A DNA stretch of 64,000 nt from Phanerochaete sordida (taxonomy: Eukaryota; Basidiomycota; Agaricomycetes; Polyporales; Phanerochaetaceae): NCBI GenBank assembly GCA_019973155.2, contig BPQB01000030.1, forward strand, positions 124,001 through 188,000, in the 5' to 3' direction. A model generated the notes under the pieces. The model ran no database searches and was not told the origin of the DNA. It worked only from the letters and a program-made list of their open reading frames with translations. The position numbers were made by a program, and so were the translations under genes. This document shows, one piece after another, positions 36,265 to 48,820 of this stretch (positions are counted from its first letter, which is position 1; every line of letters starts with the position of its first letter).

Positions 36265-36857
36265 TGCGAGGAGAGCAGCCCGTTCGATGTTGGGTGTGTG
36301 GGTGCCTGGAGGTCGTGAGAGTCAATGTCGTTGCCAAGTCACAATGTCGGTGAGCAGTCCCCACGGGCTCATGCGGTCGCGGAGATCAGTGTCATCTCGC
36401 ATGATGAGGACCAGCTCATCGCATTCAGCGACCTTAGGGCCTGAGACTGATGGGAGAAGATTCGTGAAGAGGCATAGTGATCAGCTGCAGAGGTACATAG
36501 GAGTGTCTATTCGCGTGCTGCGATTGTGATGTGTATGAGGCTTCGTCGAGCAATGGACAACTGCGCGCTGGTGAACACCCACGTATTTCAGACCGAAATC
36601 TCGCGTCGTCAAAGTAAGTCGAGCTTGGACGTCTCGTCAAGCATTCAGAGCCCGCACGCCGTGAGGTAGGAATTCGAAGTATGTAGTGGGGGTTAGCAGG
36701 ACAGGAGACTCCGGGATTACCTGGACGGGAACTGACAGTTCCCACAACATGATACGTCGCACGAACTGTCTCAAGGGGTCTCAGGACTCCGAGCTCCAAC
36801 TACCACGCTGAAATCCTCAAGCCATTCCGAAAGCTTTCGTCAACGCTGTACTTGCTC
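36265..36857. promoter_or_regulatory. Divergent promoter region between the two SDR paralogues
   Basis: 593 bp between the start codons of a head-to-head duplicated pair. The flanking coding sequences mirror each other but the spacer does not look like a long inverted repeat by eye. No TATA box was found close to either ATG. Confidence 0.5.
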
Positions 36858-37836
36858 ATGCCCTCCGCAGTCCAGGTCCTGAGTGCCGTCGGCGCGCTCG
36901 TTGTGCTCAAATCCGCGTATGACCTGCTCCGATTGGCTGCAGTCTACACACTCCCGTCAAACCTTCCTCGTTACCTCTACGGTCCGGCACCGTATGCACT
37001 CGTCACCGGTGCGACAGACGGCATCGGCAAGAGCGTCGCGAAAGAGCTCTACAAGCGAGGGTTCAACCTTATCCTCCATGGGCGGAACGCTGCGAAGATG
37101 GAGAAGGTGCGGGAGGAGATCCAAGGCCTCGACGCCCCGAGGAAGGACGTGAAGGTCTGGCTCGCGGATGCCAACAGCCCCGAGGTCGACTTCGAGGGGG
37201 CAGTAGCGCAGTGGGCGGGGCTGGAGATCACGCTGGTCGTGCACAACGTCGGCGGCGCGCCTGTCCGGGAGCCAACGTGAGTCGTCCGCCGCCGTGCGCC
37301 GTGCGAGTCCTCTGACGCCGCGCAGCATCGACGGGATCCCTGCGTCCGACCTGCTCACCGACATCCACCGCAACGCGCTCTTCCCGCTGTTCCTGACGCG
37401 CGCGCTGCTCCCGAAGCTGCGGCGCGCGGCGGGGCCCGTCGAGGTCGTCTTCTGCGGCTCGCTCTCGTCCGTGCTGCCGACGCCGCGCATCATCCCGTAC
37501 GCGGCGTCGAAGGCGTTCCTGCGCCAGCTGAGCGACGCGCTCTCCTCGGACGAGCTCTACCGCGCGCCGCGGCCGTCGAACGTGTCGTACATCTACATCG
37601 ACGTGGGCAGCGTCGCCTCCGGCGGGCACAAGATCACGCCCTCGCTCGCCTCGCCGTCCTCGGACACGTTCGCGCGGCACCTGGTGCATTGCATCGGCTG
37701 CGGGCGCGCATCGATCGTGCCGTACTGGTTCCAGGCACTCCAGCTGGGCATGATACGCATGCTTCCCAGGAGCGTTATGCTCCCGGAGCTGTTCAAGGCG
37801 ATGGACGTAGAGTTTGAGCTTGCCAAGAAGGACTGA
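36858..37836 (+). CDS. Short-chain dehydrogenase, 3-ketoacyl-CoA reductase/17-beta-HSD type (copy 2)
   Basis: Two exons with the same plan as copy 1: MPSAVQVLSAVGALVVLKSA, ALVTGATDGIGKSVAKELYK, VVHNVGGAPVREP, then VFCGSLSSVLPTPR and YAASKAFLRQLSDAL with the Tyr-x3-Lys pair. The C-terminus, FKAMDVEFELAKKD, is nearly identical to copy 1. Most differences are conservative (SDG to TDG, YGASK to YAASK). The catalytic set is complete, so both copies look functional. The shared His in VHNVGG, where Ifa38 has VNNVG, sets the pair apart from the canonical elongase reductase and suggests a lineage-specific branch. Confidence 0.85.
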
Positions 37837-39668
37837 GGGGGATTCATCTTGGTCTGTGTATCGTCTGTATCGTTCATTTGCTGAGATGACTGTCGTATCT
37901 GGTCTAATGAATGACAAGTTCCGGGTACCTTCCCTTCCCGCAAGAACTCTGAAGATGCAGATGAACGAACCGGAGGCTGAAATCTATGGCCTGCCCTTGG
38001 CAGGGTGTACGATAGCTCACGACCGTGGGTGGGTGTATGCGGCTGCGCCGTGTGGCGCAAGTCGAGCGTGTTTGCCACGCCGACGCATCTTCACCTTGCG
38101 CTTGTGCGCAAGGCTCGATGAGTTTCCTCCTCTAGACCCAGGATGCACGTCTCTGTGTTGCAGATATGTATGTTGCCCTCGCTACATGGTATTCATATCT
38201 TTGAGAGACAGTTGACATGGCATAAACAAAGATATAGGCGAGTGCGCGGCACAGGCAAGCCGCAAGGGAGGGAAGGGCGGAGGTATTGACACCGTCCGTC
38301 GAAGCTTGTGCGAAGGAATCGAGGATTATGAACTCAAAGTCGGCACTGAGAATTGTCGTAGCGGTCAAATACCTTGAACCAGGCGACAAGACTTGGCCCG
38401 AGACGAGTCGGGTGTGGCCTACCGGGCAGTGTATCACAGGACAGAGCTTCTACAGCTACTGACTGTATCAGGCGGGATCCTTGACTTCAGTCGCACGGTG
38501 AGAGTTGCCGGCGTCCGCAGGAGACGTGTCGTGCGGTTCTTGGGCCTACGGCGCATTGTATGAGCAGTTCCAAGGCGCATAAGAGAAATGCGACGTGACG
38601 AGACTGAGAGGCCTGCATCGCGATACCGTTCCAAGCCTCCGACTACTGCCTACTCTTCCTTGCACAGAGGACGGTAGTGGCGAGGCCGCCAAACGTGGCG
38701 GTGAAGAGGTTGCCATTGCGGGCATTAATCTTGAGGAATCGGCTTGACGAAAATGTGCGTGCAGACCTGCTAGCCAGCGGGTTTCCAAGATGGTGAGAAT
38801 GACAGCGCAGACAGAACGCAAGCAGCACGTCCCGATATCCACCCTCTGTCGCGCTGTACAAATCAGTCTGAAAATGTGACCGCTGGAAACAACGGAAAAC
38901 CGTGATTTCCGCAAGAGACTGCTAAATGTCGCCTACGACCACGAGGTAGGCTTATCCACAGGGTGCCATGAATGCGCGACTTTGAGACTGCTTCCAGATG
39001 TCAACACGAAACTCGGCTCGGGAGCCCTGGCCGCTTACGACCCTTGAGTTAGAATGGCAGGCCGGGGACAGCGTGGAATCTCGACAACGTAGCATGGCGC
39101 ACCATCAGGCCAGTCAATTCGTGTGAGTCGGCTACGGGCTTTACAAGCCTTCGCGGGTCCAAGTCTCTGCGAGGACGACGCGTGCTCTCGAGCCCCAAGA
39201 ACACGAACAGCTGACGAGGGGCGGTGCGGTGCTGCCCTTCTCTGGTGTCCTCTGACCTTGTGCCGCAGTCGAGCGAGTTCATCTTTGAGTTCGCGCGCGC
39301 ATGCACCGCCGCGCACAGTCGCCGACCCGAAGCTCCGCCTCGTTGCCTGGAAGCTGCGTCGCGGGTGACAGCGCTATCCTCCGTTATCTCTCTCGTGCTC
39401 GAACGTGCCGTGAATGTCGTCGGGGGTGAGCGCATATTCGGCTATGCATCGTGGGCCAATGGAGGCGTGGTGAAAGATTTGTCGGGAAAGGCAGCGTGCA
39501 GCGGTGGAGCGGCTGGGCGCTCATAATGAAATGTCTAAATATGGGCATAGCATTGGGACTCCGCGAGCGCTGCGACCCTTCGCTTTCGAAAATGACGAAA
39601 CGAATTCGAACGGGTCAACATCTCCCTTCTTTCTCACCGTCGACGACGACGACGACCCTCACCTCGCC
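37837..39668. other. Intergenic region upstream of FKS1
   Basis: 1.8 kb. A minus-strand open stretch at 38,860-38,645 (SATEGGYRDVLLAFCLRCHS and onward) has no recognised domain and no clear start, so it is not called. The last 150 bp are pyrimidine-rich with a (GAC)n-like run before the FKS1 ATG, fitting a leader. An in-frame ATG at 39,531 would extend FKS1 by 46 residues. Confidence 0.4.
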
Positions 39669-42600
39669 ATGGCTGCCCGCTCGGGTTCCCGTAGCCACGA
39701 GGGCATGTACTCCTCCTCTCCGCCCTCCTCCGACCCCCACGACCCCTTCAGCAACTCCCACCAGGCTGCCGACGGCCGCTACTTCGATAACGACTCCGAA
39801 CACGACTATGGCCGGGGGAACCGCGACACGTATGGCTCAGACAGCAGCAATGTTGTCGACGACGACCGGTACTACGACCAGGGTGGTCCGTACGATCCTT
39901 ATGGCCGTAAGTATTGCACCTTGCCCAAGCCTCGTGTATTGACCTACAGCCTCATCGCCCGTCAGCCCAACCGGACACCGACTCAGATGTAGACGTCTAC
40001 GGCCACAAGTATGAGCCCTCCTCGGAATCCCTCGCTCCACCTCGCATGGGCTTTTCCGAAGCTTCAACCCCTACCTTCGTAGACTCGGCGCCTGGTCACC
40101 GAGAGCCCTACCCTGCTTGGTCGTCGGAGCGCCAAATACCACTGTCGAAGGAGGAGATAGAGGACATCTTTCTGGACCTGACGCAGAAATTTGGTTTCCA
40201 AAGGGACTCGATGCGAAACATGGTGAGTGGGCTCAAAGCGCCTCCTGCGTCCCACTGACGCCTGGGTGCAGTTCGACTTCACTATGCAGCTGCTCGACAG
40301 TCGTGCATCTCGCATGTCCCCTAACCAAGCGCTCCTTACTCTCCATGCCGACTACATTGGGGGCCAACACGCCAACTACCGCAAATGGTACTTCGCTGCG
40401 CAGCTCGATCTCGATGATGCAGTGGGCCACTCCCAGAACCCAGGCCTGCAGCGACTAAAGTCCGTCAAGCGGGGAAAGGGCAAGAACTCCTCCGAAAAGT
40501 CGCTGAACAACGCCCTGGAGCGGTGGCGACAAGCGATGAACAACATGTCCCAGTACGACCGCATGCGTCAGATCGCGCTGTGGCTGTTGTGTTGGGGAGA
40601 AGCCGCCCAAGTGCGCTTCGTCCCCGAATGTCTCTGCTTCATCTTCAAGTGCGCAGACGACTACTACCGGTCGCCCGAGTGCCAAGGTCGCGTGGACGCC
40701 GTACCGGAGGGGCTCTACCTCCACGCTGTGGTCAAGCCACTGTACAGGTTCATTCGGGACCAGGGATACGAGGTTGTCGCCGGCAAGTTCGTCCGCCGAG
40801 AGAAAGACCACGACAGTATAATCGGCTACGACGATGTCAACCAGCTATTTTGGTATCCGGAGGGTATCGCCAGAATAGTGTTGTACGACAAGGTACGTAG
40901 GCTCATCTATTTTCGCACAAGATTCGCTAACGCGCCGCCCGGCGTTCCTTGCAGACGCGACTGGTTGATCTCGCTCCGGCGCAACGTTTCATGAGATTCA
41001 GTCAGATTGACTGGAACCGCGTGTTCTTCAAGACGTACTACGAGAAACGTTCGTTCGGCCACTTGCTCGTGAACTTCAACCGGATATGGGTCATACACAT
41101 TGCGATGTACTGGTTCTACACCGCCTACAACTCCCCCACGGTTTACAACGGCTTCAAGTCTACCCCACTGCGATGGTCGGCGACAGCCCTTGGAGGGGCA
41201 GTCGCGACAGTCATCATGATCGCGGCGACCCTGGCGGAATTCTCGTACATCCCGACGACGTGGAACAACACCTCGCATCTGACACGGCGGCTTCTCTTCC
41301 TTATCGTGACGCTGGCACTGACGGCGGGTCCCACATTCTACATCGGAATCTCCGAGAGCAACTCGCCTGGCGGCCAATTAGCCCTCATTCTCGGTATCGT
41401 CCAGTTCTTTATCTCGGCAGTCGCTACGCTTCTCTTCGCCACCTTGCCGTCTGGGCGCATGTTCGGAGATAGGGTCGCCGGCAAGTCGCGGAAGTACTTG
41501 GCGAGCCAGACGTTCACCGCTAGCTATCCGTCGCTCAAGCCCTCCGCCCGTATCGCGTCTGTCCTCCTCTGGCTGCTCGTTTTCGGATGCAAGTTTACCG
41601 AGTCGTACTTCTTCCTCACTCAGGGCTTCCGCGACCCCATTCGCGTGATGGTTGGTATGAAAATCCAGGCCTGCAACGACAAGTACTTCGGCAATGCGCT
41701 GTGCAGAAACCAGGCGGCGTTCACACTCACGATCATGTACATCATGGACCTCGTCCTCTTCTTCCTGGACACCTTCCTTTGGTGGATCATCTGGAACACA
41801 GTCTTTTCCATCGCCCGCTCGTTCATGCTCGGTCTTTCCATCTGGACGCCATGGAAGGACATCTACACGCGCCTGCCGAAACGCATCTACTCCAAGCTGT
41901 TGGCCACCGCCGACTTGGAGGTCAAGTACAAGCCCAAGGTACGCGCTCGCGCTGCGATCTCCGGTCTGCGACTGATGAATGTTTCCGACAGGTGTTGGTT
42001 TCGCAAATTTGGAATGCTGTCATCATCTCGATGTACCGTGAACACCTGCTCTCCATCGACCACGTCCAGAAATTGCTCTATCACCAAGTCGACTCGGGTC
42101 AAGACGGCCGACGCAGCCTTCGCGCGCCCGCGTTCTTCATCTCCCAGAGCGACAAGGGTTTCAAGGGCGAGTTCTTCACACCAGGAAGCGAGGCGGAGCG
42201 CCGCATCTCGTTCTTTGCGCAGTCGCTTACGACGGCCATCCCCGAGCCTCTCCCGGTTGACGCGATGCCGACGTTCACGGTGCTCACTCCGCACTATAGC
42301 GAGAAGGTGCGTCTTGGTTATATGTCGCGGAGACGACCCTAACCGTGCGTTAGATCCTCTTGTCCCTCCGTGAGATCATTCGCGAGGAAGATCAGAACAC
42401 TCGCGTGACGCTCCTCGAGTACCTCAAGCAGCTTCATCCGGTTGAGTGGGATAACTTCGTCAAGGACACCAAGATCCTCGCAGAAGAGTCCGAGGGCTAC
42501 AATGGTCCCAGTCCGTTCGGCACCGACGAGAAGGGCCAGTCGAAGGCGGACGACCTTCCCTTCTACTGCATCGGTTTCAAGAGCGCAGCGCCCGAGTTCA

Positions 42601-45600
42601 CCCTTCGCACACGTATTTGGGCCTCCCTCCGCGCGCAGACGCTCTACCGCACAGTCTCCGGTATGATGAACTACGGGAAGGCGATCAAGCTGCTGTACCG
42701 TGTCGAGAACCCCGAGGTAGTCCAGCTCTTCGGCGGCAACACCGACAAGCTCGAGCGCGAGCTCGAACGCATGGCTCGCCGCAAGTTCAAGTTTGTCGTC
42801 TCCATGCAGCGCTACGCGAAGTTCAGCCGCGAGGAGCAGGAGAACGCTGAGTTCCTCCTCCGCGCCTACCCCGACCTCCAGATCGCCTACCTCGAGGAAG
42901 AACCTGCTCCGAAGGAAGGCGGCGACCCCCGTCTCTTCTCCGCGCTCATCGACGGCCACTGCGAGTTCATCAGCGACAACCCGCCTCGCCGCCGCCCTAA
43001 GTTCCGCATTGAACTCCCCGGTAACCCCATTCTCGGCGACGGAAAGTCTGACAACCAGAACCACGCCATCATCTTCTACCGCGGCGAATACCTGCAGCTC
43101 ATCGACGCCAACCAGGACAACTACCTCGAGGAGTGTCTCAAGATCCGGAATATCCTTGGCGAGTTCGAGGAGTACACCGTCTCGAACCAGAGCCCGTACG
43201 CTCAGTGGGGTCGCAAGGAGTTCAAGAGGTCGCCTGTCGCCATCGTCGGCGCTCGCGAGTATATCTTCTCGGAGAACATCGGTATCCTCGGTGACCTGGC
43301 TGCCGGCAAGGAACAGACGTTCGGTACGCTCGCGGCGCGTTCGCTCGCGTGGATCGGCGGCAAGCTGCACTACGGTCACCCCGACTTCCTGAACGCCCTG
43401 TACATGACCACGCGCGGCGGTGTCTCGAAGGCGCAGAAGGGTCTCCACCTGAATGAAGATATCTACGCCGGCATGAACGCGTTCGGACGCGGCGGTCGCA
43501 TCAAGCACACGGAGTACTACCAGTGCGGCAAGGGTCGTGACCTCGGCTTCGGTACGATCCTGAACTTCCAGACGAAGATCGGCACGGGCATGGGTGAGCA
43601 GATGCTCAGCCGCGAGTACTACTACCTCGGCACGCAACTCCCCATCGACCGGTTCCTCACGTTCTACTATGGGCATCCCGGTTTCCACATCAACAACATG
43701 CTCGTCATCCTGTCGGTGCAGGTGTTCGTCCTGACCAGTAAGTTTTTGCGCTCTGCGTATTCATCCCGACGCTGACGTTCCGTCCAGTGGTGTTCCTGGG
43801 GACACTCAACTCGCAGGTCCCAATCTGCAAGTACACGTCGTCCGGCCAGCTCCTCGGCCCCAAGGGCTGCTACAACCTCACGCCCGTGTTCTCGTGGATC
43901 GACCGGTCTATCATTAGCATCTTCCTCGTGTTCATGATTGCGTTCTTGCCGCTGTTCCTGCAGGGTACGTCGTGCGCTGGTATCCGAGTGTTGACTGGAT
44001 ACTCATTTATCCCGCAGAGCTGGTCGAGCGTGGTACTATCAAGGCCATCAAGCGCCTCGCGAAACACTTTGGCTCTATGTCTCCTGCGTTCGAGGTGTTC
44101 GGCACGCAAATTCTGTCGCACTCGATCGCGACGAACTTGACCTTCGGCGGTGCTCGTTACATCGCTACCGGTCGTGGTTTCGCCGTGACAAGGATTTCGT
44201 TCAGCATCCTGTACTCGCGCTTCGCTGGTCCGAGCATCTACTTGGGCATGCGCGTGCTGCTCATGTTGCTCTACGTCACCCTCACGCTTTGGACCGGCTG
44301 GGTGACCTACTTCTGGGTCTCCGTCCTCTCGCTTTGCATCGCTCCCTTCATCTTCAACCCGCACCAGTTCTCGTTCTCCGACTTCATCATCGATTACCGG
44401 GAGTTCCTGCGCTGGATGAACCGCGGCAATTCGAGGGCGCACCAGAACTCATGGATCGGTTACTGCCGCCTCTCACGTACCATGATCACTGGCTACAAGA
44501 AGAAGCGCCTTGGCCACCCCTCGGAGAAGCTATCCGGAGACGTTCCTCGCGCCGGATGGCGGGCGGTCATCTTCTCGGAGGTCGTCTTCCCGATCGTCAT
44601 GGCCATCCTCTTCGTCGTGTGCTACATGTTCGTCAAGTCATTCCCCGACCGTGACGGCCGCCAGCCCGCGAGTCCGCTCATTCGTATCGCGGTCGTCTCG
44701 CTCGGCCCGATCGTCTTCAATGCTGCGGTGCTTCTCGTCCAGTTCATGTTCTCGCTCTTCTTGGGCCCCTTCCTCGACACGAAGTACCCGAAGTTCGGCT
44801 CAGTCATGGCGTTCATCGCTCACTCACTGGGCGTCATTGGTTTGATTGGCTTCTTCGAGTTCCTGGTGAGTGGTCTGTATCTGCGTTGTTTTTTCTCAAG
44901 CTGAATCGTTTGCTCGAAGTGGTTCCTCGAGCTCTGGAACGTCTCGCATGCCGTCCTTGGCCTCATCTGCGTCATCTTCATCCAGCGCGCTGTCCACAAG
45001 GTCCTCATCTCCGTCTTCCTCTCTCGCGAGTTCAAGCACGACGAAACGAACCGCGCCTGGTGGACCGGAAAGTGGTACGGCCGCGGCCTTGGCACATACG
45101 CTATGTCGCAGCCCGCCCGCGAGTTCATCGTCAAGATCATCGAGCTGTCGCTCTGGGCCTCCGACTTCCTCACCTGCCATCTCCTTCTCTTCCTACTGAC
45201 GCCACCAATATTGATACCTTACATCGACCGACTGCATTCGATGATGCTCTGTAAGTCGGCGTTAACCTGTCGTACAAACGCTTTGCTGACCGCCGCCGTC
45301 TAGTCTGGCTTCGCCCTTCGAAGCAGATTCGGGCCCCATTATACTCCATCAAGCAGAAGCGACAGCGTCGTATGATTGTACGTGCTCGTCGTATACACAT
45401 GCGTGTGCCCTCGCTGATGGTCGTGCAGGTAATCAAATACGGAATTATCTATGTACTTTGCTTCGCCATCTTTGCTGCATTGATTGCAATACGTGCGTAA
45501 CTAGCTCCGCATTCTTTGCGACGTTACTGACGGTACTCTCTTGACAGCCTTGGCGTTCCGACACGTGCTGCATTTCAACTGCACTATTTGTCAGAACATC

Positions 45601-45603
45601 TGA
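39669..45603 (+). CDS. FKS1: 1,3-beta-D-glucan synthase catalytic subunit (GT48)
   Basis: About 1,780 residues over some eleven exons. A disordered Ser/Asp/Tyr-rich N-terminus leads to [20 protein letters not shown] and the FKS1 domain 1 ([20 protein letters not shown]). A first transmembrane cluster covers about 41,080-41,880. The large cytoplasmic GT48 domain (42,360-43,690) has [60 protein letters not shown] and [21 protein letters not shown] second membrane cluster runs to the C-terminus [10 protein letters not shown]. The enzyme makes wall beta-1,3-glucan from UDP-glucose at the plasma membrane under Rho1 control. The 39,669 ATG (CGCCATGG) is preferred over 39,531 because the stretch before it looks like a pyrimidine-rich leader. 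Confidence 0.96.
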
Positions 45604-46033
45604 ACGGACCATCTTTCTTTTCCTCCTCCCTTCTCTCACGATATACTCCGTACTCTTATAGACGTATCTGCATGTAGCTGTCCCATCTCATCCCACCGGA
45701 CCTTCTTCCTCACCTGTCATACATACGTACATACCACACCTGCACCCTCCTGACTTTCCCTCGCTTGTGTGTGCACCGGACTTTGCCCTCGTGGCCGCCT
45801 CCCTTACCCCCTCTTGCTGGCTTTCTGGCTTACGACGACCCCTGTTGGACCTCCCTCCACACAGCTGTATCTGTTTCCAAACGGATAATATTGTTATGAA
45901 CGCTTGCAACACGATGCTAATTAATGGTTCCCTGAATAGCCTCGATCGTGTATGCCTGCTACTCCGCGGGCTGGTGAGAAGCCAAGATTACGGTGCCTCC
46001 TTCGACGTGACGAAAAGCTGCGTAAATACATAG
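45604..46033. other. Convergent intergenic region, FKS1 and BTB 1
   Basis: 430 bp, strongly pyrimidine-rich just after the FKS1 stop (TTTCTTTTCCTCCTCCCTTC). It should contain both terminators. Confidence 0.4.
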
Positions 46034-47307
46034 CTAGGGACCAGTATCGTCCAGGTCTATGTCCAGTCTCTGCAACTCGAAAACGTCCTCGAGCTTGTCC
46101 CAGATCCTTTCGCACAGGTGCCTGATATACCAGGTCAAATGGCTGCTACAGTCCTTGCAAACCGTATCCGAGCCTCTGAGCTCGCGGTGGAGCCGCAAGA
46201 GCAGCCCCATCGGATCTCCCGCCCCCTCGAGGAAGGTCTCACCCGATGTCAGTCGCTTCAAGCATGCTCTTGCTCGCTCATTGCATGCAGGATGAAATTC
46301 CGACGGAGGATTGTCTGGATCGTCGTACACCGCCACATCGAGGAATAGCTCGTCGTTCGCAAGCTCACGGAGGGCCTCTGCGGTCATGTCGCGAATGCGC
46401 TCGCGGCCAACGAGGAGACGTTTCATGTCGTCGATGTCCAGGACGGACACGTCTGTTGACCGCCGTTCGTTCCACTCCGCCCAGCAGAGCGTATGGTCGT
46501 CGTCGTACGGCTCCGAGCCTTGCGTATGGCTCCGCGAGAGCTCGTACCAGGCCGCCCGCAGGACAGTGCCGATGCGGAGGTCCTGCGCAAGGCGAACGAC
46601 AGAAGCTGCGGCAGATGCATTGAGCTGATACCGCCGATAACGCTGGGGGTTGTGTACACGTACCAGGGTCTGGTACGAACGCGTTGACATCGTAAAGCGT
46701 ACATTTCTCTTCGCACTCCTCTTCTATCACCGTCTTCAGCACCTGTGACTGCTCTTCGATGTCAGCCCAAAGCTGGTAGCTGTTTGGCCAGTCCCGCTCG
46801 AGGACTTCGCGCAGAGGCTTGATCATCTCCGGCGCGTCATACTTGACTGCCAGCCGCAAGGCTCCGCCGACCATCTTGGCTGTTGGCTCACAGCGCCTGT
46901 GAACCGGAATCCGTCTGTTTCGCAGACTCAGTGGGCCATATAGCATATTCTCTGAACGAGGGGACTTACAAGGAGCCGTACATCATCCTGAGAAAATCGC
47001 GCACGTCCTCCCAGGGGTCCGGGAAGTCGACCACAGGAACACCGTCGAGCGACGGACAATAACTGCTCGGAAGCCCGAACATGGCCTCCAGGGCATACGA
47101 TTTGCTGGAAAGGATAGACCGATGGCATTTGAAGCCGTAGACAGGTCCGTCTCCTGTGCACCCCGGACCCGCTCTGACGACGATGTTCCCGTCGTCGAAC
47201 CAGACAATCTCGTCGCGTGTCAGCTCCCGCGCGGCAGGGTTGCTGGCGTCGACCTCGTTCGTGCGCTGTTTCTTTTGAAAGGGGCCTCCTTCATTTTCGG
47301 AAGGCAT
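46034..47307 (-). CDS. BTB/POZ-domain protein (BTB 1)
   Basis: Three exons, about 380 residues. Exon 1 has a basic patch (KKQRT) and a BTB domain: ELTRDEIVWFDDGNIVVRAG, GPVYGFKCHRSILSSKS and PDPWEDVRDFLRMMYGSL. Exon 2 has GGALRLAVKYDAPEMIKPL and ends DVNAFVPDP. Exon 3 has RIGTVLRAAWYELSRSHTQG, DDMKRLLVGRERIRDMT, HPACNERARACLKR and VCKDCSSHLTW. BTB domains mediate dimerisation and often recruit Cul3 ligases or transcription repressors; no Kelch, MATH or DNA-binding domain is present. This is the Agaricomycete-type BTB family, functionally uncharacterised. First of three tandem copies. Confidence 0.85.
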
Positions 47308-47574
47308 GGTGGTCGTGAGCAGTAAAGTAGGAGGGCGTCAGGAGGGGCTGCTTCCAACAACCGTCAGCCTCACCCCTAGCATCGGGATACGCCTTTCCAG
47401 GCCTAGAAAGGTGGTTCCGGATGCTTACGGTATGCCTGGGGTGCTCATGATCAGGCTTATATGCGCATGTCAAGAGTTCAAGGACATACTGGCGCAAGTG
47501 CAACAGAAAACAAAATATATTGCGTAATCAGGAGGCCCGAGCATTCGTCCTGCGCACTGGTATCGACGGCGGCC

Positions 47575-48820
47575 TCAAACTGGATCGATGTACAGTTCGA
47601 TCCCCAGGTCTCGTAGTTCGAAGATCTCCACGAGCGATTCCCAGATGTCCAAACACGCGCTCATGATAGCATCGTTTGCACTGAACTTGCATTGGTCACA
47701 TACGTAACGCTTGACCTCGCGTCGCAGCTGTAGCAGCCCTCCCATCGGATCTGTCGCCAGATCCCAGAAGTCTTCGCTAGACATGAAGCGTCTCAGGCAG
47801 GCCTCAGGCTGCTCCTTGCAAGACTTGCACGGCGGTCGGCCTCCTTCCGCAAAGTGTCCATCCACGCGGATTGTGCTGATGGCCCGCCGGGCCATGTCGC
47901 GCAGCCTCTCTCGGCCGAGAAGAAGACGCTTCATGTCTCTCGGCTCGAGCAGAGCCAGATCTGCCTCTCGCCGCTCGACCCAGTTCTCGGGAGGCGGGAA
48001 TGTGTCGGGATTCTTGAATGGGAGGCGGCCATGCACGTAGCTGCGGGACAGCTCGTACCATGCAGCCCGAAGGGCTGTGCCTGCACGAATGTCCTGGACG
48101 AGCCGCACCACGGAGGCTGCGGCTGTCAGCACAAACAGCCCCAAATGGTCACAGTGAGTTGAAGCGTACCAGGTTCAGGAGTACACAGGTTGATGTCGAA
48201 GTACATCTCCGGGTAGTCTTCGAGCATTTGCTCTTCCGCCCGATGGTGTGACAGCATATAGCGTTCGTCCTCGACTTCCACCCAGTCGAAGAACCAGTTC
48301 GGGTAGTCGTATGCGAGCCTGCGACGCAGCTGCTGCGCCATATCGGGGACGTCATACTTCGCGGCTAGCCTCAGCGCACCTGCGATTGCTGAGACCGAAT
48401 TTTGCGCTCGTCTTTCAGGGGGAATCTCCCTGTTCGCAGACTCAGGATCATACGCAAAAGACTCGTCAACTGCTGCACTTACAGGGCGCCGTACATCATC
48501 CGTAGAAAGTCCCGCACATCCTCCCAGGGATCCGGAAAGTCGACCGTCGGAATCCCATCCACCGCGGGCCCGCCGCTGTTAGGCAGCTGCAGCATGGTCT
48601 CGAAGACCTTCGACCGGCTCGCCAGTATAGACTGATGGCACTTGAAGCCGTAGACCGCCCCTTCTCCCGCGCAGCCCGGCCCGGCCCTGACGACAATGTT
48701 GCCGTCCTCGTACCAGACGACTTTGTCGCGCTGGAGCTCCTGTTTGCCGGAACTTCCCTCTTCACGCTCGTCGGTCCGTTGCCTCTTGCGAGGTAGTTGT
48801 TCGTCGTGGCCTGAAGACAT
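47575..48820 (-). CDS. BTB/POZ-domain protein (BTB 2)
   Basis: Three exons, same plan as its neighbours. Exon 1: MSSGHDEQLPRKRQRTDERE, then LQRDKVVWYEDGNIVVRAGP, AVYGFKCHQSILASRSKVFE and VDFPDPWEDVRDFLRMMYGA. Exon 2: GALRLAAKYDVPDMAQQLRR and WFFDWVEVEDERY, ending DINLCTPEP. Exon 3: IRAGTALRAAWYELSRSYVH, DMKRLLLGRERLRDMARRA, PPCKSCKEQPEACLRRF and VCDQCKFSANDAIMS. Two Cys-x2-Cys pairs in exon 3 could form a zinc site. It is the closest relative of BTB 5, 12 kb away on the other strand, sharing almost all of the N-terminal 45 codons. Confidence 0.85.

Noticed and set aside
38645..38914. Minus-strand open frame with a SATEGGYRDVLLAFCLRCHS segment
   Set aside because: No domain, no supporting splice pattern, and in a long spacer where frames of this length are expected by chance.
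42339..43688. 449-codon open frame antisense to FKS1
   Set aside because: It mirrors the highly conserved GT48 exon; the translation is Leu/Val/Glu-biased as expected for the complement of a codon-biased gene.
35286..45603. Biosynthetic gene cluster suggested by two SDRs near a transcription factor and membrane proteins
   Set aside because: No PKS, NRPS, terpene synthase, P450 or transporter core gene is present, and FKS1 is a housekeeping wall enzyme.
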